Assembly: GCA_023416745.1 (NCBI GenBank)
Contig: JAEZHF010000041.1
Span: forward strand, 1-15,406
Length of the DNA stretch: 15,406 nt
Reading direction: 5' to 3'
Origin: Bacillota bacterium
Lineage (GTDB): Bacteria; Bacillota; Clostridia; Christensenellales; SZUA-584
Part shown: one piece after another, positions 7,406 through 14,342 of the stretch
Layout: the number at the start of each line of letters is the position of its first letter
Position numbering within the stretch: position 1 is the stretch's first letter
Made by a program: the position numbers and the translations under genes
The notes under the pieces: model-generated
Seen by the model: the letters and a program-made list of their open reading frames with translations, nothing else
What the model was told of the DNA's origin: nothing
The model's database searches: none

Positions 7406-7990
7406 ATGCTGATTAAGAACGCACGTTTCCTGAAAAGCATGAAAAAGAAAGGTGATTACCCGCAGACGGATCTGCCGGAGATCGCTATTTGCGGCAAGTC
7501 CAACGTGGGCAAATCGTCCTTGATCAACTACCTGACGAACAACCATAAGCTTGCCAAAGTCAGCTCCACCCCTGGCAAGACGCGGCTCGTGAACTTCTTC
7601 GTGATTAACGAGACCTTCATGCTGGTGGATCTTCCGGGCTACGGCTTCGCGAAGGTGTCTCATTCGGAAAGGGATTCGTGGTCGGCGATGGTGGAAGGCT
7701 ATCTGCAAACATCTCGGCAGTTGAAAGCCCTGCTGATACTGCTGGACATCCGGCACAAACCCACCGCGGATGATATGCTGATGTTCGATTGGGCCGCGCT
7801 GTTTGGACTTTCGGTAATCATCGTCGCAACCAAGGCCGACAAGATCGCCAAGACGAAACGACCAGCGGCATTGAAGCAGCTGGTGCAGTCTGTAGGCGAC
7901 ATCGATTATCCCGTTGTGGCGGTCAGCTCGCAGACCAAACTCGGCGCGGAAGCGCTGCTTGATGAAATTGAAAAGGCAATTGGAACATGA
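7406..7990 (+). CDS. engB: Ribosome biogenesis GTP-binding protein EngB/YsxC
   Basis: Small GTPase needed for late 50S subunit assembly. The 194 residues contain all G motifs: G1 GKSNVGKS (30-37), G2 STPGKTR (54-60, T55), G3 DLPG (75-78), G4 TKAD (142-145) and G5-like SSQTKLG (174-180). Length and order match YsxC. The ATG at 7406 lies 2 nt after the lon stop, with AGGAG at 7393-7397 inside the end of lon, so both are read from one transcript. lon-engB is a conserved pair in Bacillota. The 3' end overlaps the next gene in an ATGA junction. Confidence 0.97.
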   Translation: MLIKNARFLKSMKKKGDYPQTDLPEIAICGKSNVGKSSLINYLTNNHKLAKVSSTPGKTRLVNFFVINETFMLVDLPGYGFAKVSHSERDSWSAMVEGYLQTSRQLKALLILLDIRHKPTADDMLMFDWAALFGLSVIIVATKADKIAKTKRPAALKQLVQSVGDIDYPVVAVSSQTKLGAEALLDEIEKAIGT

Positions 7991-8682
7991 GCGTCTACGC
8001 AATCGGGGACCTGCACCTATCCGGACAGGCTCCCAAGCCCATGGACATATTCGGCGATCACTGGACGGATCACTGGCCGCGCATCCGGCAAGACTGGCAG
8101 CAGGCAGTGACGGACGATGATCTCGTGCTGATACCCGGTGATATCTCGTGGGCGATGCGACTGGAAGAGGCTCGCTGTGATCTGGACGAGATCGGTGGTC
8201 TTCCGGGTATGAAGATTATCATGCGCGGCAACCACGACTACTGGTGGGGTTCGCTCAGCCAGGTACAGTCCATACTGACCGGCAACACACACGCGCTGCA
8301 GAACAATAGCTTTGTGTTTGGTGAACATGTGATCGGTGGCACGCGAGGCTGGCTTTGCCCCAGCAATCGCTACTATGCGGCAGATTCGGACGAGAAGATA
8401 TATCTGCGTGAGGCGGGGCGGCTGGAACTATCGTTGTCGCATGCGCGCAAGCAAGCCCCGAACGCCAAGCTGATCGGTATGATACACTATCCGCCTGCAG
8501 ACCAGTCTGGCACCAGCACGCTTTTCACCGATATATTCGAAAAATATGAGACCCAGCTGGTGATATATGGACATCTGCATGCGGCCAGCATACGCGGTGC
8601 GCTGAGCGGGGTTGTCCGCGGTGTCAGCTACCGGTTGGTTTCGTGCGACGCCATAGGTTTTCAGCTCGTCAAAATATCCTGA
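7987..8682 (+). CDS. Calcineurin-like metallophosphoesterase
   Basis: 231-residue two-metal phosphoesterase. The ligand set is complete and in order: DLH (D8, H10), PGDIS (D52), GNHDYWW (N82, H83, D84), the middle histidine H167 in MIHYPP, and GHLHA (H196, H198). It belongs to the stand-alone group of predicted cytoplasmic phosphohydrolases seen in Bacillota; no signal peptide or membrane segment is present. The substrate (nucleotide, phosphoprotein or other phosphoester) cannot be deduced. The start overlaps the engB stop by 4 bp (ATGA), so it is translationally coupled and the last gene of the lonA operon. Its final 22 bp overlap the end of lonB on the other strand. Confidence 0.92.
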   Translation: MSVYAIGDLHLSGQAPKPMDIFGDHWTDHWPRIRQDWQQAVTDDDLVLIPGDISWAMRLEEARCDLDEIGGLPGMKIIMRGNHDYWWGSLSQVQSILTGNTHALQNNSFVFGEHVIGGTRGWLCPSNRYYAADSDEKIYLREAGRLELSLSHARKQAPNAKLIGMIHYPPADQSGTSTLFTDIFEKYETQLVIYGHLHAASIRGALSGVVRGVSYRLVSCDAIGFQLVKIS

Positions 8683-10328
8683 TCCTCGCCCTGTGCGATT
8701 CTGATTTCTGTTGCTGCCGGTTCCTCGGTGGCTTTTTTATTGAATGCAAATCTTATCGCATCCGTCAGGTCGGCAATTCCGACCACATGGACGCCCTCTG
8801 TTCCTTGGGTTTCAGCCATATTATCCGACGGTATTAACACAAGCTTCGCGCCTGCCCGCCGTGCGGCTTCAATCTTGGCCTTCACACCACCCACTGCGCG
8901 CACCGCTCCACTGATGGAAATCTCACCTGTCATCGCGAGCTCGCTGATCACCGGCCTTCCGGTAATCGCGGACAGCACGGAAATTGCTATCGCGAGTCCC
9001 GCCGACGGCCCATCCACCGGAGAGCCACCCGGCAGATTGATGTGTATATAGTATTGCGACGGATTGATACCAAAGTTTTTTTTCAGGGCCGTCATCACAT
9101 TATCTACCGAGCTTTTTGCGGTGCTCTTGCGCCGGTATTTCTTGCTGTCGAGTCCTACCTCTTCCTCTTCCACCAACCCCGTAACCGTCAGCGACCCAAT
9201 GTCCACACGAACCGCCACCGTTTCTACTTCAATCACGGTACCGATCATCGACCCATATACGCCAAGGCCATTCACGCAACCGGGCGCACCAGACCCAAGG
9301 CGCAACGCGGGCCTTTTCATATAGCGCCCGGTGTCCGCAACCCAACCGATGTGCCGGGATTGCAGCCGGGTTTCGCCCTGTCCGCGTGCCACACCAGCTG
9401 CCAACTGTACCATGTTGACGGCATCTCGCCCGTTTGAAGCATACTCTCCCACCATCTGAGCCGCCGCATCGTCTATTGCCAGCCCCGTCTTCTCAGCCGC
9501 GTTTATAGCGATACGGATGATCTCCTCGGAGAACAGCGGACGGAAGAATATCTCCATGCAACGCGAGCGTATCGCCTGCGGTATGTCTTTGGGCGATTTG
9601 GTGGTTGCGCCCACCAGCCGGAAATCCGCCGGCAGCCCATGCGCGAATATATCGTGGACATGCGCGGGGATATTCTTGTTCTCCCTGCAGTAATATGCGC
9701 TGTCCAGATACACCTTCCGGTCCTCCAACACTTTAAGCAGTTTGTTAATATGGAATGGGTGCAGCTCGCCGATTTCGTCGAGGAACAGTATGCCACCGTG
9801 CGCCCGTGTGACAGCGCCTTCCTTGGGAGATGGCACGCCCGCAGCGCCATACGCGCCCGCGCCCTGATATATCGGATCGTGCACCGAGCCGATAAGTGGA
9901 TCAGCAATGTTACGCTCATCGTACCGCAGGCAGGTGGCGTCCATCTCGATGAATTTGGCATCAGCACGGAAGGGCGACGACGGTGTTTGCTTGGCCTCCT
10001 CCATCACCAGTCGCGCAGCGCAGGTTTTCCCGACTCCAGGCGGACCGTAGATGAGCACATGCTGCGGATTTTCGCCGCACAGCGCGGCGGTGAGCGCCGT
10101 GATACCTTCCTGCTGGCCGATGATCTCGTCGAAACTTTTGGGCCGTGTTTTTTCAGAAAGCGGCTCAGTAAGCGATACCGCCCGCATGCGGCTCAACCTC
10201 GCCATCTGCACACGCGACTCGTTGTCCATAGCGGATTTGTTGACACGCCGGCCTTTGAGTTGGCTGAAAAAATACACGCCAATAATGACGCTGACGGCAA
10301 GTTGTATGGCAATGATCATCTCAGACAT
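8661..10328 (-). CDS. lonB: Membrane-anchored ATP-dependent protease LonB
   Basis: 555 residues, close to B. subtilis LonB (about 550), a Lon paralogue made in the forespore. It lacks the LonA substrate-binding domain and has one N-terminal membrane segment (about 5-22). The AAA+ module follows, with Walker A GPPGVGKT (95-102) and Walker B LFLDEIGE (181-188), then a Lon protease domain with catalytic S442 in VDGPSAGLA and K485 in GGVKAKIEAA, again 43 residues apart. A short charged tail ends the protein. The ATG at 10328 has AAGGAG at 10335-10340. Upstream on the same strand is the heptad-repeat gene, only 66 bp away with no terminator seen, so read-through is possible. The gene is convergent with the lonA operon, overlapping the phosphoesterase by 22 bp. 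Sporulation-specific expression is known for the family and only inferred here. Confidence 0.93.
   Translation of the reverse strand: MSEMIIAIQLAVSVIIGVYFFSQLKGRRVNKSAMDNESRVQMARLSRMRAVSLTEPLSEKTRPKSFDEIIGQQEGITALTAALCGENPQHVLIYGPPGVGKTCAARLVMEEAKQTPSSPFRADAKFIEMDATCLRYDERNIADPLIGSVHDPIYQGAGAYGAAGVPSPKEGAVTRAHGGILFLDEIGELHPFHINKLLKVLEDRKVYLDSAYYCRENKNIPAHVHDIFAHGLPADFRLVGATTKSPKDIPQAIRSRCMEIFFRPLFSEEIIRIAINAAEKTGLAIDDAAAQMVGEYASNGRDAVNMVQLAAGVARGQGETRLQSRHIGWVADTGRYMKRPALRLGSGAPGCVNGLGVYGSMIGTVIEVETVAVRVDIGSLTVTGLVEEEEVGLDSKKYRRKSTAKSSVDNVMTALKKNFGINPSQYYIHINLPGGSPVDGPSAGLAIAISVLSAITGRPVISELAMTGEISISGAVRAVGGVKAKIEAARRAGAKLVLIPSDNMAETQGTEGVHVVGIADLTDAIRFAFNKKATEEPAATEIRIAQGEDQDILTS
8713..8738 (+). 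terminator. Intrinsic terminator of the lonA operon, inside lonB antisense
   Basis: GCTGCCG (8713-8719) pairs with CGGTGGC (8726-8732) as a 7-bp stem with two G-U wobbles around a 6-nt loop, followed directly by six T (8733-8738). It begins 31 nt after the phosphoesterase stop, the expected distance. On the other strand the same bases encode Lys, Ala, Thr and Glu codons near the LonB C-terminus. Confidence 0.65.
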
Positions 10329-10343
10329 AAAAAGCTCCTTTAC

Positions 10344-10382
10344 TTCGCAAGGTTATTATGCGAATTGGGGAGCATATTATGT
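10344..10382 (-). promoter_or_regulatory. Candidate lonB promoter and dyad
   Basis: The 66-bp gap ahead of lonB holds a perfect inverted repeat, TTCGCA (10344-10349), 9 nt, TGCGAA (10359-10364), ending 4 nt before the ribosome binding site. On the minus strand CATAATA (10360-10354) fits the -10 of forespore sigma-G promoters, and ACATA (10382-10378) lies 17 bp upstream as an imperfect -35 (expected GHATR). A sigma-F reading is also possible because the -10s are similar. The dyad covers the -10 and would be an operator or an RNA hairpin. Suggestive only. Confidence 0.35.
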
Positions 10383-10394
10383 ATCATCATCTTG

Positions 10395-12038
10395 TCAGTT
10401 AAACAGAGCGGCAAACCTTGTCAGGAAACCCTCTTGCACGGTTTCATCTTCCGTTGATGATGCTGTCTCTGCCTCAATTTTCGACTTTTCCTGCTTCGAG
10501 ATAGCGGGCGTCAACAATATGTATTGTACACTGGAGGGATTGTTTTTTCCAGGCGACGCGAATGATACCGGCGGGTTATCGTCTGCCACAAACATGCTTG
10601 TCGTCTCGCTCATATCCTCTTTCGCCGTCACGATGCTGTCTCTGAAGTTGAGCTGTCCATCGATCAGCTCCTGAATATCATCCGGCAGAATTTTGACTGA
10701 TTTGTATATCTTTTTCACACCGCCTGAACTGCGGAAAACGCCATTTGTATAATCGTCAGCGCCGGATAATATTTCGCCATAAGCGCTGATAATCTGTCCT
10801 CCACCGGCCGCCAGCCCCTTAAGCCCACCGTGGAACTGCGCGTAGCCGTCCGCAGTCTGCTGCACACCAGACATATAAGTATCCAGTCCGCTGCTGACCT
10901 CATCCAATCCGCCTGACAGCTCACCCATTGCGGCCAGTGTCTCCAGCATTCCTGCCGCCAGCGCAGCCACCTGGGGGTCGTCACTCGCCGCCAGCGATTC
11001 AGCCAGCGCCTTTATGTCGCCGCTGGAGGATGCCAGCGCACCCATTCCGTCGCTGATATCTGACACACCCTGTGCCACCGCCACGCCGTTCTTCGCCAGC
11101 TCGGACAAGCCGGCCTGTATGTCTGCTGACGGCTGAACTACGTCTTGTATACCCGACAGATAGGCGCTTAAGCTCTCATCGTACTCCTCCATCCCTGCAT
11201 ACAGTTCATTGCCACCCGAGCTGAGCTTTCCGAGCCCGCTGCTCAAGTCACCCAGACCGTTCGCAAGCGACTCCATGCCGTCCTTAAGCTCCGACGTGCC
11301 GTCCACCATGTCGTCTGCACCGTCGATCATATCATTGAACCCATCATCGTATTCATCCAGCTTATCTTCGATGTCGCCAGCAGTCATTGTACCTTTGAGC
11401 AGCGTGATGGCAATCTGATCCATGTGGAAATCCTGCACATCCGCTTCGATCGCCATCGTACCCTCCTCACCCGGCAGCACGACATAGCTGACGGTGACTG
11501 TCCTTCCCACCGCAACCGTTGTCGAATTCGGCGCGAATATGTTCGCTGCGTACTGCGTATCCAGCTTTACTGTAATCTGTGCCATCAGCCCGTCGCGCAG
11601 CGGCTCATCGCACAGTGCGTTCTGCGTGGCCTTTACTACAATGACCAGATGCCCTTTCGCACCGGACAGCGCCTCCGCCGTAACCGCTTTTCCTTCCAAC
11701 TGATAGCCGATATTGAATGTCATTGGAAGGTCACCCTTCATTGTTCCTTGATAGTACAGGCCACCTTCCACGTTCTTATCCGGAAATGTGATCTTGTCCC
11801 CACTTACAATAGGCTCGCTTTTGGTGGACAGGTTCTTGATCTCGGAATATGTACCGTAATCAGTGTAATCGCCGATCAGCTGATTGACCACATATATGCG
11901 ATTGACGCTCCCGTCGCTGTTCAGTGCGGCGTAAACTGTTTCGTTTTTGGAAGCATCTGCAGCAGACGCCATCGATATCAGGAGGGTCAGACACAGAGCG
12001 GCCACCATCAATACTGTTATAATTCGTTTATTCTTCAT
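10395..12038 (-). CDS. Secreted heptad-repeat protein (YhgE/Pip-like), MMPL partner
   Basis: 547 residues. A signal peptide (lysines at 2 and 4, hydrophobic about 6-22, likely cut after ASA at 24-26) sends it out of the cytoplasm. A folded region of about 30-215 is followed by a long repeat of the X-X-X-Leu-X-X-Gly heptad type (about 222-440), with units such as LSSGLGKLSSG and LSGGLDEVSSG. After it come a conserved-looking PPVSFASPGKNNPSSVQYIL segment (489-508) and an acidic tail ending FLTRFAALFN, with no clear C-terminal membrane helix. Such repeats are known from YhgE/Pip proteins and from proteins encoded next to MMPL transporters in Bacillota. Here the gene follows the MMPL gene and a small ORF that overlaps its start by 11 bp. 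AAGGGG at 12046-12051 is the ribosome binding site. It may form an extracytoplasmic rod aiding the transporter; this is inference. Confidence 0.85.
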   Translation of the reverse strand: MKNKRIITVLMVAALCLTLLISMASAADASKNETVYAALNSDGSVNRIYVVNQLIGDYTDYGTYSEIKNLSTKSEPIVSGDKITFPDKNVEGGLYYQGTMKGDLPMTFNIGYQLEGKAVTAEALSGAKGHLVIVVKATQNALCDEPLRDGLMAQITVKLDTQYAANIFAPNSTTVAVGRTVTVSYVVLPGEEGTMAIEADVQDFHMDQIAITLLKGTMTAGDIEDKLDEYDDGFNDMIDGADDMVDGTSELKDGMESLANGLGDLSSGLGKLSSGGNELYAGMEEYDESLSAYLSGIQDVVQPSADIQAGLSELAKNGVAVAQGVSDISDGMGALASSSGDIKALAESLAASDDPQVAALAAGMLETLAAMGELSGGLDEVSSGLDTYMSGVQQTADGYAQFHGGLKGLAAGGGQIISAYGEILSGADDYTNGVFRSSGGVKKIYKSVKILPDDIQELIDGQLNFRDSIVTAKEDMSETTSMFVADDNPPVSFASPGKNNPSSVQYILLTPAISKQEKSKIEAETASSTEDETVQEGFLTRFAALFN

Positions 12039-12138
12039 GAGCCCGCCCCTTTAACAGCCAGTCCTTAAGCTTCGCCAGCACCAGAAATATATACATGAAC
12101 AGCGCAGCTGCACGGCCTCCAAAGTATCTAACCTTCAT
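12028..12138 (-). CDS. Small 36-residue membrane ORF between MMPL and heptad-repeat genes
   Basis: Unrecognised. The ATG at 12138 has a strong AAGGAG (12147-12152) at 8-nt spacing, as good as any in the window, even though this sequence lies inside the 3' end of the MMPL gene. The ORF overlaps the MMPL stop by 11 bp and the start of the heptad-repeat gene by 11 bp, so it fills the 89-bp gap exactly. The product begins MKVRYFGGR, continues with a short hydrophobic helix (about 10-24, AAALFMYIFLVLAKL), then a Lys/Trp amphipathic stretch (KLKDWLLKGR) and ends HEE. That shape fits a small single-pass membrane protein with a positive face. It could be a transporter subunit or a leader that couples translation. 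A chance ORF remains possible, but the ribosome binding site and double overlap argue for a real gene. Confidence 0.6.
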   Translation of the reverse strand: MKVRYFGGRAAALFMYIFLVLAKLKDWLLKGRAHEE

Positions 12139-14209
12139 ACTGTTGTCTCCTTTTTATAAGTTTTCCCTTAAGGGTTGTCTTTTTTATTAGTTTATCCAGC
12201 AGCACCAGCAGCTGCGGCAATACGAATATTGTCAGAAACCCAGACAGCAGCGCTCCTCGCGCAATCAGTGTTCCCAGCTGCGCCATGGCTGGCTGTACGA
12301 ATACCATGGCCACCACGATGCCCGCTGCGGCCAGCACCAGCGCTGAGACCATGATGGAAGAACCGGCTTTATCCACCGCGAATTCTGCCGCTTCACGCTT
12401 CTTGAGCGTTTGCCGGCCTTCCAGGTAGTAGTTGGTCATCAGTATCGCGTAGTCGATTGTGGCCCCCAACTGAACGGAGCTGATCACCATATAACCGATG
12501 AATATCATGGGAGTCCCTTGAAAATAAGGCACTGACATGTTAATCCATATCGAGGTTTCTATAATGAATAAAAGTATGAAGGGTATGGAAATTGAACGGA
12601 ATGTCACCATTATGATGAGGCCGACGAACAGGATGGACAGCAGCGTGACCAAAGTGAAATCGTTTGACGTGACCGATTTTATATCGTAAACGACTGGCGA
12701 CGTACCGGTTACATAAGCTTCGTTTTGATAACGTGCTGTAACAATGCCCCTGATTTGCTCAACGGCGTTCAATGAAGAAGCGCTTTCCGTGCCGCCATCC
12801 ACCTCGACGATATATCTGGAATAATTCTTGCTTAGAAATTCGTCCGTCAGATAGTCCGGCATGATTTCAAGAGGCGTAGACGGATCCACAAACGCGTAAA
12901 TGCCCTGAACGCTACGGACACTTTCCAGCGATTCCAACTCTTGTGCCATCTCATATTCACCCATTTCGTCGCCGCGCGGCACCAATACCACAAAGTTATT
13001 GCTGTATCCGAAAGTATCATCAATCATGGCGTTTATGGCCCGCTGCTTTTCGTCACCCGTACTGCTGGCTGAATACAGAAATTCGTTTCTGCCCTGTGCG
13101 AGGAAGCTGATGATACACACCACTGCCAACACGCCCAGCACCACGTATCTGACCTTGCCTCCAAGAATATGCTGCACTTTTTTAAGCGAAGGCAGCAGTC
13201 GTCGGTGGCTTGTCTTGTCAATCGCTTTAACAAACATGACTGCCAACGCGGGCAGTAGCAGCAGCACGCTGACCATACTGAATACGATGCCCTTCGCCAA
13301 CACCAGCCCCATATCTGCTCCGATGGTGTAGCTCATGAATACCAATGCGATGAAGCCGACCAACGTTGTCATACCACTGGACAGTATTGAAGAAATGGTC
13401 GCTTTTATCGCCTTTATCATCGCCACTTTGGGGTCAGGCTGCGTCTGACGCTCTTGATTGAAGCGATGGAGCAAAAAAATCGAGTAGTCCATCGACACCG
13501 CCAGCTGTAATATCGCGGCGCTGGAGAATGTCATGAACGAGATTTCTCCGAAAATGATATTCGTGCCCAAGTTTAGTATGATGGCAACGCCGATGTTGAT
13601 TAGGAACAGCACGACCTCCATCACCGAATCTGTGGTCAGCAGCAGTATCAGTATGCAAATGGCCACCGCAATCAATATGCCGATCAATATGTTGCCGCTG
13701 GTGGCATTGACATTCGCGTATGCATCCACGGCACTGCCAGCCAGCAGCGCGTCCGCTCCTAATTGTTCTTGCATCTGGTCTATGGCCGCATGGGTGACTC
13801 TTGAGTAGTCGTCCTTTTCGAATACTATTTGGATCAGCGCGGCATCGCCGACAAGGTAGTTGTTAAGGATCTCCTCATCGACCAATTCCACCGGCTGTTT
13901 GACATCCGTCACATCGTCCAGCCAAATAACATTTTCTACGCCATCAATTGAAGCGACTGCCTTCTTAATCATAAGCACGTCAACAATACTCTTGTCTTCC
14001 ACACAGAGCATCGCGTTGCCGTTGAAGCTGTATTCGCTTTTAAGTATATCGATACCCGCTTTAGAGTTTGTGTTGTCCGGTAAGTATTTGGACAGATCGT
14101 AATTATTACCCACGCCAAACATCAAAAAACCGCAAATCACGGTAATGAAGACAAATATCAGGACAATGATGCCTCTCTTGCTGATGATGAAATTAAAAAA
14201 ACTGTCCAA
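12128..14209 (-). CDS. MMPL/RND-family transporter
   Basis: 693-residue inner-membrane exporter of the RND superfamily, MMPL type. It shows the duplicated plan: TM1 (about 12-33), an extracytoplasmic loop (about 35-170), TM2-6 (about 173-328), TM7 (about 353-370), a second loop (about 372-515) and TM8-12 (about 518-672). Each half carries the acidic residue of the proton-relay helix: D241 in VSMDYSIFLLHRF and D586 in LGATIDYAILMTNYY. The C-terminus is short and basic. The start is TTG at 14209, supported by GGAGG at 14217-14221; the only nearby ATG (14223) is out of frame. A promoter lies upstream, and a small ORF plus a secreted heptad-repeat protein follow. Such proteins export lipids, glycolipids or hydrophobic compounds in other bacteria; the cargo here is unknown. 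Confidence 0.92.
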   Translation of the reverse strand: MDSFFNFIISKRGIIVLIFVFITVICGFLMFGVGNNYDLSKYLPDNTNSKAGIDILKSEYSFNGNAMLCVEDKSIVDVLMIKKAVASIDGVENVIWLDDVTDVKQPVELVDEEILNNYLVGDAALIQIVFEKDDYSRVTHAAIDQMQEQLGADALLAGSAVDAYANVNATSGNILIGILIAVAICILILLLTTDSVMEVVLFLINIGVAIILNLGTNIIFGEISFMTFSSAAILQLAVSMDYSIFLLHRFNQERQTQPDPKVAMIKAIKATISSILSSGMTTLVGFIALVFMSYTIGADMGLVLAKGIVFSMVSVLLLLPALAVMFVKAIDKTSHRRLLPSLKKVQHILGGKVRYVVLGVLAVVCIISFLAQGRNEFLYSASSTGDEKQRAINAMIDDTFGYSNNFVVLVPRGDEMGEYEMAQELESLESVRSVQGIYAFVDPSTPLEIMPDYLTDEFLSKNYSRYIVEVDGGTESASSLNAVEQIRGIVTARYQNEAYVTGTSPVVYDIKSVTSNDFTLVTLLSILFVGLIIMVTFRSISIPFILLFIIETSIWINMSVPYFQGTPMIFIGYMVISSVQLGATIDYAILMTNYYLEGRQTLKKREAAEFAVDKAGSSIMVSALVLAAAGIVVAMVFVQPAMAQLGTLIARGALLSGFLTIFVLPQLLVLLDKLIKKTTLKGKLIKRRQQYEG

Positions 14210-14240
14210 TGCGATGCCTCCATAAGAGCTTTATAGAGAC

Positions 14241-14269
14241 ATCATACGTAACAGATTTTGGATAGACAA
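14241..14269 (-). promoter_or_regulatory. Promoter of the MMPL operon
   Basis: On the minus strand -35 TTGTCT (14269-14264), a spacer of exactly 17 bp and -10 TATGAT (14246-14241). Transcription would start near 14234, about 25 nt before the TTG start of the transporter. Confidence 0.65.
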
Positions 14270-14272
14270 TTA

Positions 14273-14284
14273 CCCACAGTTGGG
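14273..14284. promoter_or_regulatory. Candidate operator, CCCA-N4-TGGG dyad upstream of the MMPL promoter
   Basis: CCCACAGTTGGG has 4-bp perfect arms around 4 nt and lies 3 bp upstream of the -35, where an activator such as the neighbouring LuxR protein could bind. It is short, and no second copy was recognised in the window. Confidence 0.3.
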
Positions 14285-14302
14285 CTTTCTGTCATAATAA
14301 CA

Positions 14303-14332
14303 GGTGATTTTTGCTTCACCTTTGCGGGTGAA
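14303..14332 (-). repeat. Three-part GGTGA/TCACC inverted repeats after the LuxR gene
   Basis: Plus-strand order is GGTGA (14303-14307), TTCACC (14315-14320), GGTGAA (14327-14332). The middle arm can pair with either outer arm, and TTCACC-N6-GGTGAA is a perfect 6-bp stem. On the minus strand no T-run follows, so a classic terminator of the LuxR gene is doubtful. It could be a protein-binding repeat or a pair of exclusive hairpins. Confidence 0.4.
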
Positions 14333-14342
14333 TGACGGTAAT

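Noticed and set aside
7400..8002. Minus-strand ORF of 200 codons opposite engB
   Set aside because: All GTPase motifs are on the plus strand; this frame is a shadow.
9639..10457. Plus-strand ORF of 272 codons opposite lonB
   Set aside because: It covers the LonB Walker region in antisense and shows no domain; a shadow ORF.
11424..12068. Plus-strand ORF of 214 codons opposite the heptad-repeat gene
   Set aside because: No domain or good start signal; antisense to a well-supported secreted protein.
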